Position numbers and translations under genes: made by a program. The notes under the pieces are model-generated. The model ran no database searches. It worked only from the letters and a program-made list of their open reading frames with translations, and had not been told where the DNA came from. Below, in pieces: positions 1 to 5,051 of a stretch of DNA of 6,344 nucleotides. The DNA comes from an uncultured Ellagibacter sp. (GTDB lineage Bacteria; Actinomycetota; Coriobacteriia; Coriobacteriales; Eggerthellaceae): NCBI RefSeq assembly GCF_934636505.1, contig NZ_CAKUAL010000094.1:1-6344 (forward strand), in the 5' to 3' direction. The stretch's first letter is position 1. Each line of letters starts with the position of its first letter.

Positions 1-294
1 GCCCATCGACATGAGCGTCCGCATGAAGCGAGTAGAATAGTCGCACGACTTCCCCTATGGCTTCACGCGGGCGCGTGTGTCGCGCATTTCCCCGTAAAAT
101 GCAAGTGCTTTCCAAAGTGCGGGGCAAATCTTGGGGCAAGCGGATGAAAAAGGGCGAAAGTACGTTACACTGGTTACAACGCAAGCCGAAGTCGGCTTGA
201 CCAAGCGGTTCTTTGTGTGTGCAAGACTAAAAGTGGTTGTGCCTCAAAGATGCTCTTTCGGGCGCGGCCACGCAACGAAAGGTTGGTGGTCAAA
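1..294. other. Leader region upstream of the EF-G2 gene, no convincing gene
   Basis: No complete gene is visible here. One frame is open from base 2 to a TAG at 38-40 (12 codons) and could be the tail of an upstream gene, but it is too short to judge. Bases 39-50 form a small inverted repeat (AGTCG-CA-CGACT) straight after that stop. GTTACA occurs twice (164-169 and 173-178), and TACACT at 166-171 resembles a -10 box but has no good -35 partner. TTGACC at 197-202 resembles a -35 box but has no good -10 at normal spacing. A compact hairpin at 182-199 is listed separately. The EF-G2 promoter probably lies in this stretch, but I cannot place it. Confidence 0.5.
182..199 (+). promoter_or_regulatory. 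Leader hairpin upstream of the EF-G2 gene
   Basis: CAAGCCG (182-188) pairs perfectly with CGGCTTG (193-199) around the four-base loop AAGT. The stem lies about 95 bases before the EF-G2 start and is followed by a moderately T-rich stretch (GGTTCTTTGTGTG). It could be a leader structure or weak attenuator, or simply a chance palindrome; there is no clean T-run directly after it. Confidence 0.25.
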
Positions 295-2367
295 ATGGCA
301 GCTCCTGCCACTGAGCACGTGCGCAATGTCGTCCTGGTGGGTCAAGACGGCGCGGGGAAGACTTCGCTCGCTGAGGCGATGCTCTACGTCTCCGGCAAGA
401 CCCCGCGCATGGGTACGACGCACGACGGCAAGTCCTATCTCGACTACGACGCCGAGGAAATCAAACGCAAGTTCACGATCGGCACCTCGATCGCCCCCAT
501 CCCGTACAAGGACTACAAGATCAACGTGCTCGACACTTCGGGCCATCCCGACTTCATCTGCGATACGCTGTCCACCATGCAAGCTGCTGAAATGGCGCTT
601 TTCGTGGTCGACGCCGTCGCGGGCCCACAGGTCATGACCACCAAGCTGTGGCGCGAGGCCGAGGGAATGCGCCTTTCACGAGCCGTGTTCATCAACCACA
701 TCGACCGCGAGCACGCCGACTTCGACATGGCCATGGCCACGCTCCACGCGCGTTTCGGCTCGCGTCTGGGCCCGGTCACCATCCCCATCGGGCAAGACGC
801 TGACTTCAAGGGCGTCATCGACATCATCCGCATGGAAGCCCGCTACTTCGGCGAGGGCGACGACTCCGAGCGCATCGAGCCCATTCCTGTCGAGTTCGCC
901 GATGCTGCGCAGGCGGCCCGCGACAAGCTGTGCGATCTTGTGGCCGAAGCCGACGACGAGCTTATGATGAAGTATCTCGAAGGCGAAGAGCAGCTCACAC
1001 AGGTCGAGCTCGAGTCGCTGCTCGACAAGGCAATCGCGCAGGAGCTGTTCATCCCCGTGTTTGTAGGCTCCACCATCATTAAGCAGGGTATTCAGGGGCT
1101 TATGGAAGACATCTGCACCTACTTCCCGCACCCGAGGAGCCACGGTCGCTTCCAGATGGCCGACGGCACCTCCATCCCCATCGACGAGACGAACCGCCCC
1201 GCGGCCTTCGCCTTCAAGACGCTCTCTGACCCGTTCGTGGGCCGCTTGAGCTTCCTTAAGGTGCTCTCCGGCGTGCTCGAGCCCGGCATGGAGCTCATCA
1301 ACGCGCGCACGGGCAAGAAGGAGCGCCTGGGCCATCTCTACGTCATGATGGGCAAGGAAGCCACTGACGTGAAGAGCGCGAAGGCGGGCGACATCATCGT
1401 TGTGCCGAAGCTTGCCGAGACTCGCACGGGCGACACGATTTCCCTTACCGGCGAGATCGCCGTCGACCCCTTGCCGCTGCCGGTGCCGCAGTACCCGGTC
1501 GCGATTGAGGCTGTCAACAAGAAGGAAGAGGACAAGCTCGGGACGTTCCTTGCCCGCGCGGCGGAAAACGACCCGTCGATCCACATCCAGCGCAACGAGG
1601 AAACGCACCAGACCGTGCTCACCGCGATGGGCGACACGCAGGTCGACATGCTCATTTCCCGCTGCAAGGAGCAGACGGGCGTCGATGTTCGCCTCGTGCC
1701 GGTGCGCATCCCGTATCGCGAGACCATCCGCAAGACCGCCGAGGCGGAGGGCCGTCACAAGAAGCAGACGGGTGGCGCCGGGCAGTTCGGCGACTGCTGG
1801 CTGCGCATCTCCCCGAACCCGGGGGCGGGCTACGAGTTCGTCGACGAGATCAAGGGCGGCGCTATCCCCGGCGGCCTTATTCCCGCGGTCGACAAGGGCG
1901 TGCAGGAGACCATGAAGGAAGGCGTGCTCGCCGGTTACCCGATGGTCGACATCAAGGTTGCCGTGTTCGATGGCAGCTACCATTCCGTCGACTCCAACGA
2001 GATGGCGTTCAAGACCGCTGCGCGCATCGGTTTCCGCGCCGCGTGCGACCAAGCTGATCCCGTGCTGCTCGAACCGATGGCCGACATGGAGATCACGGTG
2101 GGTGAGGACTATGCGGGTCCGGTCATGGGCGACATCTCCACGCGCCGCGGCCGCATCGTCGGCACCGACTCCAACGACGAGGGCGAGACGGTGATCATCG
2201 TGCGCGTGCCCTACGCCGAGGTCGTGAAGTACACGAAGGACTTGCGTTCGATCACGCGCGGCTCGGGCTCGTACAACATCCAGCTCAACGGCTACGAGCA
2301 GGCGCCTGCCGACGTCACGAAGAAGCTCGTGGAGGAATACCAAGCCTCAAGGGCTGCAGGGAATTAG
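295..2367 (+). CDS. EF-G-like translational GTPase (EF-G2/FusA2 type)
   Basis: A 690-residue protein, the usual EF-G length, with the full five-domain order. The GTPase domain (about 1-280) shows G1 GQDGAGKT (16-23), switch I around KFTI (59-62), G3 DTSGH (80-84, keeping the catalytic-type His), G4 NHID (134-137) and G5 GST (258-260). Domain II starts near 300 (FAFKTLSDPFVGRLSF), and domain IV carries HKKQTGGAGQFG (488-499). Domain V begins near LEPM (592-595) and contains GDISTRRGRI. EF-G proteins drive translocation or recycling on the ribosome; the EF-G2/FusA2 branch is a paralogue whose role is less clear. The divergent G-motifs point to this branch rather than the housekeeping factor, and no rpsL, rpsG or tuf lies beside it. 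I chose ATG 295 because AAAGG (278-282) lies upstream, the spacing is somewhat long (12), and the family sequence begins there. In-frame GTG 217 and ATG 250 would add an unconserved Arg/Lys-rich extension. It is apparently monocistronic. Confidence 0.92.
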   Translation: MAAPATEHVRNVVLVGQDGAGKTSLAEAMLYVSGKTPRMGTTHDGKSYLDYDAEEIKRKFTIGTSIAPIPYKDYKINVLDTSGHPDFICDTLSTMQAAEMALFVVDAVAGPQVMTTKLWREAEGMRLSRAVFINHIDREHADFDMAMATLHARFGSRLGPVTIPIGQDADFKGVIDIIRMEARYFGEGDDSERIEPIPVEFADAAQAARDKLCDLVAEADDELMMKYLEGEEQLTQVELESLLDKAIAQELFIPVFVGSTIIKQGIQGLMEDICTYFPHPRSHGRFQMADGTSIPIDETNRPAAFAFKTLSDPFVGRLSFLKVLSGVLEPGMELINARTGKKERLGHLYVMMGKEATDVKSAKAGDIIVVPKLAETRTGDTISLTGEIAVDPLPLPVPQYPVAIEAVNKKEEDKLGTFLARAAENDPSIHIQRNEETHQTVLTAMGDTQVDMLISRCKEQTGVDVRLVPVRIPYRETIRKTAEAEGRHKKQTGGAGQFGDCWLRISPNPGAGYEFVDEIKGGAIPGGLIPAVDKGVQETMKEGVLAGYPMVDIKVAVFDGSYHSVDSNEMAFKTAARIGFRAACDQADPVLLEPMADMEITVGEDYAGPVMGDISTRRGRIVGTDSNDEGETVIIVRVPYAEVVKYTKDLRSITRGSGSYNIQLNGYEQAPADVTKKLVEEYQASRAAGN

Positions 2368-2381
2368 CGAGAAGCAAATGA

Positions 2382-2418
2382 CGGATCGCGAAGCGCGGGG
2401 CATGCGCTTCGCGATCCG
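2382..2418 (+). terminator. Perfect 15-bp stem-loop after the EF-G2 gene, no T-run
   Basis: The left arm CGGATCGCGAAGCGC (2382-2396) is exactly complementary to 2404-2418, with a 7-base loop (GGGGCAT). It begins 15 bases after the EF-G2 stop. It lacks a following T-tract (CTTCACGCG comes next), so it is more likely an mRNA 3'-end stabilising or processing structure than a complete terminator. Termination probably happens at the second hairpin, about 50 bases downstream. Confidence 0.6.
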
Positions 2419-2466
2419 CTTCACGCGACGGCGGCTTCAGTCTCTTGGTGCCGCAGTCGCACAGCT

Positions 2467-2505
2467 GGGCCGGAAGGATTTTCTCCCTTCCGGCCCTTTG
2501 TGTTT
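2467..2505 (+). terminator. Intrinsic terminator for the EF-G2 transcript
   Basis: GGGCCGGAAGG (2467-2477) pairs perfectly with CCTTCCGGCCC (2486-2496) around an 8-base loop (ATTTTCTC), and TTTGTGTTT follows directly. This is the classic Rho-independent form on the plus strand. It lies 100 bases after the EF-G2 stop, so the transcript would carry a structured 3' tail including the hairpin at 2382-2418. Confidence 0.85.
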
Positions 2506-2700
2506 ATGCCAGGTCGTCGTAGGATCCCGGCTCAATGCGCGGCTGCGCGAATTTCTCCACGTCGTTGGAGACCGATGCCCAGTTGCACGAAGCGATGCCG
2601 CGTCGCCGGAACCGCCGCGCGGTTGCGCGAATGTCGCTAGCGGATTGAAGGGGTCGACGGCCATCGCGCCGCCGGCCTCTTCCTTATGCTCCCAGGGCAA
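2504..2700 (-). pseudogene. Possible decayed minus-strand reading frame
   Basis: Read on the minus strand, coding-like text appears in different frames. From 2700 downwards one frame reads EHKEEAGGAMAVDP, then FNPLATFAQPRGG and DAASLRAT. After about 2585 the sense seems to move to another frame, reading NWASVSNDVEKFAQPR and EPGSYDDLA, and ending in a TAA at 2506-2504. A third piece just upstream (QRKDEFALGA, then TAA) may be further coding text. The split frames suggest a gene broken by small indels. I do not recognise the family. No ribosome binding site or intact start is evident, and GC-rich DNA can imitate coding sequence, so this is tentative. Confidence 0.25.
2537..2632. repeat. 16-bp direct repeat, two copies 80 bases apart
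   Basis: GCGCGGCTGCGCGAAT at 2537-2552 recurs as GCGCGGTTGCGCGAAT at 2617-2632, differing at one base. On the minus strand both would encode FAQPR, but in different frames because the 80-base spacing is not a multiple of three. It may be a repeated protein motif in a frameshifted gene, or a repeated DNA element. Confidence 0.5.
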
Positions 2701-2733
2701 ATTCGTCCTTCCGCTGCAGGACGCACGGCCAAG

Positions 2734-2763
2734 TCAACCCGTCGATTCGACCCTGCGGGTTGA
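2734..2763. repeat. Inverted repeat upstream of the SpoVA-like gene
   Basis: TCAACCCG (2734-2741) and CGGGTTGA (2756-2763) are exact reverse complements separated by 14 bases. Within and just after this, TCGACC (2747-2752) and GGTCGA (2764-2769) form a second, overlapping pair, so two mutually exclusive folds are possible. It lies 121 bases before the start of the membrane protein gene. Whether it acts as RNA structure or a protein site cannot be told from sequence. Confidence 0.4.
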
Positions 2764-2790
2764 GGTCGATTGCGCGCTTTCGGGTAGTCT

Positions 2791-2804
2791 ATCATGCGCA
2801 TGAT
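2791..2804. promoter_or_regulatory. Perfect 14-bp palindrome, possible operator
   Basis: ATCATGCGCATGAT reads identically on both strands. It lies 80 bases before the ATG of the SpoVA-like gene, in the region expected to hold its promoter; TATCAT at 2790-2795 overlaps it and could serve as a -10 box. A symmetrical site of this size fits binding by a dimeric helix-turn-helix repressor. No regulator gene is in the window, so the partner is unknown. Confidence 0.45.
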
Positions 2805-2871
2805 TACGCTTTTGAGGGAAAGCGTGTCTGTTTTTGCGCATTCGTGCGATGTGGAGTCAATAGAATAGTTG

Positions 2872-2877
2872 AAGGGG
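2872..2877 (+). promoter_or_regulatory. Ribosome binding site deciding the SpoVA-like start
   Basis: AAGGGG lies 6 bases before ATG 2884. Alternative in-frame starts at TTG 2869 and ATG 2878 overlap or abut this site, so ATG 2884 is the usable start. Confidence 0.75.
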
Positions 2878-2883
2878 ATGGTC

Positions 2884-3846
2884 ATGAAACCATACAAGAC
2901 AGTTATCTACAGCTTCCTGGTGGGCGGCACCTTCGCGCTCATCGCCCAGGCGATCCTCACGTTCTGGCAGACCGTGCTCGTAGGCACGCCGATGGCGTTC
3001 TTCATGGGCGGCGCCACGCTCATCAGCATGGGCGTAATCGGCTGCATCTTGGGCGGCCTTGCGTGCTATCAGTACGTTGAGGAATGGGCGACGTTCGGCG
3101 CGCTGCTCCCGTTCTCCGGCTTCGCGATGGCGGTCGGCATGAAAGCTGTGGGCCCCTGGACGAAGAACAACGAGAAGATGGGCAAGTGCATCTGGAACTG
3201 CGTGTGGTTCGTTGTGTGGTTCAATGTGCTGTTCGCCGCCATCTGCATCGCGATCGGCTGGATCTGTGGCACGGTCGGGTTCAACAACAACCTCGGCGTC
3301 GCAAAGACCGAGGGCGGCATGCTGTTCGTGTACGCGTTCCTTGTGGGCGGTCTGCTCGCCGCGTTCTTCCAGATTCTGTTCGTGTGCTTGAAGAAAGTCA
3401 CCAAGAAGGTCACCCCGCTTCACATCCTGATCACGGCATGGATGTTGGGCGCAATCTTCGCGCCCTTCGGAATTTCTGGTGCGCTCGCTAACTTCTCCGG
3501 CGAGGGCTTCTCCGTCATGATCACGGTTGGCGGTTACAACATGTACAACGTGGGCATCGAGCTTGCGGCGGGCAACCTCGCGGGCGCCGGCGTGCACCTG
3601 GGCTCGTTCCTGCTCGCGGTTGCCGGCCTTGCCATCACCGCGCTGTTTACGTTCTTCATCTATAACTGGACGTTCGGCCGCAAGCCGCTCGAGCAGGTTC
3701 ATGCCGAGAAGGCGCTGAACTCGCTGAAGGAGCTCGGCTACGACGCCTCCATGGTGAAGAAGCTCGACAAGGAAGAGCTCGAGGGCTACGATGCCGCGGG
3801 CGAAAGCGGCGTGCCTGAAGGCATGAGCGAGTCGGTGAAGGCTTAA
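2884..3846 (+). CDS. Multi-pass membrane protein with two SpoVA-like units
   Basis: A 320-residue integral membrane protein. Two halves each begin with the same signature, YSFLVGG (9-15) and YAFLVGG (150-156), followed by hydrophobic helices. The first half continues with a Q at 22, YQYVEEWATFGALLPFSGF (62-80) and a further helix near 103-128. The second has TPLHIL (177-182), a glycine-rich segment GEGFSVMITVGGYN (206-219) and a last helix near 241-262. This order matches the SpoVAC/SpoVAE family (AFLVGG, IGQ, then an AGAG-x-VP-x-TGFG-like segment), of which a single protein normally carries one unit. A charged cytosolic tail (about 265-320) follows. In spore formers, SpoVA proteins form the channel for dipicolinic acid; here the substrate is unknown and no other spoVA gene is adjacent. 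The family assignment comes from pattern recognition. The gene stands alone, between a palindrome upstream and a terminator downstream. Confidence 0.7.
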   Translation: MKPYKTVIYSFLVGGTFALIAQAILTFWQTVLVGTPMAFFMGGATLISMGVIGCILGGLACYQYVEEWATFGALLPFSGFAMAVGMKAVGPWTKNNEKMGKCIWNCVWFVVWFNVLFAAICIAIGWICGTVGFNNNLGVAKTEGGMLFVYAFLVGGLLAAFFQILFVCLKKVTKKVTPLHILITAWMLGAIFAPFGISGALANFSGEGFSVMITVGGYNMYNVGIELAAGNLAGAGVHLGSFLLAVAGLAITALFTFFIYNWTFGRKPLEQVHAEKALNSLKELGYDASMVKKLDKEELEGYDAAGESGVPEGMSESVKA

Positions 3847-3869
3847 GCGACCGCTTTTCGTAAGACGGC

Positions 3870-3896
3870 CGTGCGTCGTGCGTCGCGGTCGTGCGT
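3870..3896. repeat. Cluster of three CGTGCGT heptamers
   Basis: CGTGCGT occurs at 3870-3876, directly again at 3877-3883, and at 3890-3896. They sit in the 3' untranslated stretch of the SpoVA-like gene. CGACCGC (3848-3854) and GCGGTCG (3885-3891) could also pair around part of the cluster. No function is evident. Confidence 0.4.
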
Positions 3897-3928
3897 TCGT
3901 GACGCGCCTTGCTTGTGTTTCATCTTGA

Positions 3929-3966
3929 CGGGCTTTCCTCGTATGGAGGGAGGCCCGCCTTATTTT
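3929..3966 (+). terminator. Intrinsic terminator after the SpoVA-like gene
   Basis: A 12-pair stem joins 3929-3940 (CGGGCTTTCCTC) to 3946-3957 (GAGGGAGGCCCG), with two G-U pairs and a five-base loop (GTATG). CCTTATTTT follows. It lies about 80 bases after the stop codon, a normal Rho-independent arrangement. Confidence 0.8.
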
Positions 3967-3979
3967 CGAGAGCTTGCCC

Positions 3980-3985
3980 TATACT
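3980..3985 (+). promoter_or_regulatory. Likely -10 box for the small membrane protein gene
   Basis: TATACT is a close match to the sigma-70-type -10 consensus and lies 60 bases before the ATG at 4046, just past the preceding terminator. The expected -35 region (about 3957-3962) overlaps that terminator and matches TTGACA poorly. The position between terminator and gene makes it the best promoter candidate. Confidence 0.45.
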
Positions 3986-4033
3986 GGATGGCATTGGTTT
4001 TTAAGGGTTCGCGCGCGTCGCATGCGGCGCTGT

Positions 4034-4039
4034 AAGGAG
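4034..4039 (+). promoter_or_regulatory. Ribosome binding site of the 97-residue protein
   Basis: AAGGAG, 6 bases before ATG 4046. It fixes the start there rather than at the upstream in-frame TTG 3974. Confidence 0.85.
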
Positions 4040-4045
4040 TGGGAA

Positions 4046-4339
4046 ATGGCAAAGGGAATGAGCAAGAAGGAGCGCAAGCTCCGCGAGGAGATCGCCGAGC
4101 TCGAGCAGAAAAAAACGCGCGGTTTCATGCAGACGGCAGGCGGGATCATCATCTTCGTGCTGTTCCTGATCATTCGCCAGGTTCTGGTGGCGAACGGCAT
4201 GTTCGACCCCGAGACGGTGTCGGCGAGCGTAGCTACTTACGCGATCGCGGTTGTAGCTGCCGGCTTCGTCGGCATCGGCGCCTATCATTATTCCAGGGCG
4301 AAGACTAAAATCAGCGAATTGCAATCTCGCATCAAGTAG
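4046..4339 (+). CDS. Small two-helix membrane protein, family not recognised
   Basis: A 97-residue protein. Residues 5-25 are rich in Lys, Arg and Glu with a heptad-like pattern (KKERKLREEIAELEQKK), suggesting a short coiled coil on the cytosolic side. Two hydrophobic segments follow, about 30-47 and 64-81, joined by a short loop containing Asp-Pro-Glu. The C-terminus (84-97, AKTKISELQSRIK) is again charged and helical. Both ends are therefore predicted to be cytosolic, forming a helical hairpin in the membrane. I do not recognise a family, and no catalytic residues stand out. It has its own ribosome binding site and candidate promoter, and transcription is convergent with the FKBP gene downstream. 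The reading frame is supported by the strong ribosome binding site and clear topology. Confidence 0.8.
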   Translation: MAKGMSKKERKLREEIAELEQKKTRGFMQTAGGIIIFVLFLIIRQVLVANGMFDPETVSASVATYAIAVVAAGFVGIGAYHYSRAKTKISELQSRIK

Positions 4340-4343
4340 ACGC

Positions 4344-4368
4344 GCCCCGCTTCACGTGAGGGTGGGGC
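4344..4368 (+). terminator. Weak GC-rich hairpin directly after the small membrane protein gene
   Basis: GCCCCGCTT (4344-4352) can pair with GGGTGGGGC (4360-4368), including several G-U pairs, around the loop CACGTGA. It starts 5 bases after the stop. No T-run follows, so it may only contribute to 3'-end structure. Confidence 0.3.
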
Positions 4369-4447
4369 CGGCGGGCAGATGGGCGAAAATGCGCGCCTCG
4401 CGACGTCTCGCTCAAGGTTACAGTTAGGGACTACATAAAGTGAGAAC

Positions 4448-4487
4448 GCCCCGCGTCCTTCGCAAAAGCGGATGGATGCGGGGCTTT
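4448..4487. terminator. Bidirectional terminator between convergent genes
   Basis: Bases 4448-4463 pair with 4468-4484 (outer stem GCCCCGCGTCC with GGATGCGGGGC, inner stem closing on the loop AAAA), with one bulged base and two G-U pairs. TTT follows on the plus side; GTTCTCACTTTAT follows when read on the minus strand. It lies between the stop codons of the small membrane protein (4339) and the FKBP gene (4511), so it can end transcription from both sides. Confidence 0.75.
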
Positions 4488-4510
4488 CGGGCTCGCGATG
4501 CGTGCGGCGG

Positions 4511-4939
4511 CTAGTCCGCGACTTCCACCAGGGTGATCTCGAAGGTGAGCGCCTGGCCTGCCAACTCGTGGTTCATGTCAAAGCTCACGGAGTCGTCGGT
4601 CACTTCCACGACGCGTGCGGGGAAGGGCGCCGAACTGCCCGAGCGCAGGTAGATGGTCTGTCCTATAGGCAGCTGATCGGCATTGGGAACATTCGAGCGC
4701 GGCATCTTCTGCACGAGCGCCGGATTGTGCTCGCCATATGCCTCGGCGGGCTCGAGACGAACCGTCTTGGTCTCGCCAACCTCCATGTCGCGCACGGCCT
4801 TGTCGAAGCCAGGAATCATCTGGCCTGCCATGCAGGTGAACTCGAGCGGCTCGCCGCGATCGTATGATGAATCGAACTGCGTGCCGTCGTCGAGCGTGCC
4901 TTTGTAGTGGGTCTTCACCTTTTTGCCTTCATTGCTCAT
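4511..4939 (-). CDS. SlyD-like FKBP-type peptidyl-prolyl isomerase
   Basis: A 142-residue cytosolic protein that catalyses cis-trans isomerisation of prolyl bonds and probably acts as a folding chaperone. The FKBP half has GKKVKTHYKGTLDDGTQFDSS (5-25), GQMIPGFDKAV (39-49) and EPAEAYGE (63-70). Residues about 70-120 form the insert-in-flap chaperone domain typical of SlyD, and the fold closes with DMNHELAGQALTFEI (121-135). The protein ends at VEVAD, so it lacks the His/Cys-rich metal-binding tail of E. coli SlyD. I prefer ATG 4939, because GAGGAG (4954-4949) is 9 bases upstream and family members begin MSNEGKKV. ATG 4948 abuts that site. The ligase gene lies 110 bases upstream on the same strand, so co-transcription is possible. 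The gene ends at the shared terminator. Confidence 0.93.
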   Translation of the reverse strand: MSNEGKKVKTHYKGTLDDGTQFDSSYDRGEPLEFTCMAGQMIPGFDKAVRDMEVGETKTVRLEPAEAYGEHNPALVQKMPRSNVPNADQLPIGQTIYLRSGSSAPFPARVVEVTDDSVSFDMNHELAGQALTFEITLVEVAD

Positions 4940-4948
4940 GAAGCACAT

Positions 4949-4954
4949 CTCCTC
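4949..4954 (-). promoter_or_regulatory. Ribosome binding site of the FKBP gene
   Basis: GAGGAG on the minus strand touches ATG 4948 but lies 9 bases before ATG 4939. This favours the downstream start. Confidence 0.75.
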
Positions 4955-4978
4955 TCGGTCTGAAAAGCGTTAGCTGTC

Positions 4979-5002
4979 AGTCTATCTGAAGTGCGCGGTC
5001 AA
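4979..5002 (-). promoter_or_regulatory. Weak promoter candidate for the FKBP gene
   Basis: On the minus strand TTGACC (5002-4997) resembles a -35 box and TAGACT (4984-4979) a -10 box. The gap between them is only 12 bases, well short of the usual 16-18, so the pair is doubtful. It is listed because it is the only promoter-like text between the ligase and FKBP genes. Confidence 0.2.
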
Positions 5003-5029
5003 GGCCACCACGTGCGGGGTGCGTTTACG

Positions 5030-5051
5030 CGGCGAAACTGCCGGCGAAACT
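5030..5051. repeat. Two tandem copies of CGGCGAAACT at the ligase gene end
   Basis: CGGCGAAACT is present at 5030-5039 and 5042-5051, a 12-base period. The second copy overlaps the stop codon of the ligase gene. It may be a small tandem duplication at the 3' end of the gene. Confidence 0.5.

Larger units (their letters stand above)
2368..2883. other. Long intergenic stretch between the EF-G2 and SpoVA-like genes
   Basis: About 515 bases with no convincing intact gene. From left to right it holds a perfect long hairpin (2382-2418), a strong intrinsic terminator (2467-2505), a possible decayed minus-strand reading frame (2504-2700) containing a 16-bp direct repeat, an inverted repeat (2734-2763), a 14-bp perfect palindrome (2791-2804), and the ribosome binding site of the next gene (2872-2877). 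A plus-strand frame of 141 codons (2378-2803) crosses both hairpins, has no ribosome binding site and resembles no family I know, so I do not call it. Confidence 0.6.

Noticed and set aside
217..294. N-terminal extension of EF-G2 from GTG 217 or ATG 250
   Set aside because: The extension is basic and unlike EF-G N-termini, neither start has a good ribosome binding site, and ATG 295 gives the normal family length.
676..2343. A 555-codon open frame on the minus strand opposite the EF-G2 gene
   Set aside because: Its translation is rich in Arg, His, Val and Leu with no family likeness, as expected of the complement of a GC-rich gene. The plus strand encodes a complete EF-G.
2861..2866. TAGAAT as a -10 box for the SpoVA-like gene
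   Set aside because: Transcription would start at about the ribosome binding site (2872-2877), leaving no room for it, and no -35 box is placed correctly.
2637..2897. An 86-codon minus-strand frame beginning MYGFMTIPFN
   Set aside because: It runs across the next gene's start region, has no ribosome binding site, and its C-terminal half is Arg/Pro-rich shadow text.
2857..3702. A 281-codon open frame on the minus strand opposite the membrane protein gene
   Set aside because: Highly charged, low-complexity translation with no recognisable domain; the plus-strand frame has a good ribosome binding site and clear membrane helices.
3715..3738. NSLKELGY in the membrane protein tail resembles NSLQELGY in the ligase
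   Set aside because: The match is short, lies in helical Leu/Glu-rich segments, and the surrounding sequences do not align; chance is the simplest explanation.
4380..4440. AT-richer patch (GGTTACAGTTAGGGACTACATAAAG) as a promoter
   Set aside because: It would fire straight into the terminator at 4448-4487, and no spaced -35/-10 pair is present.
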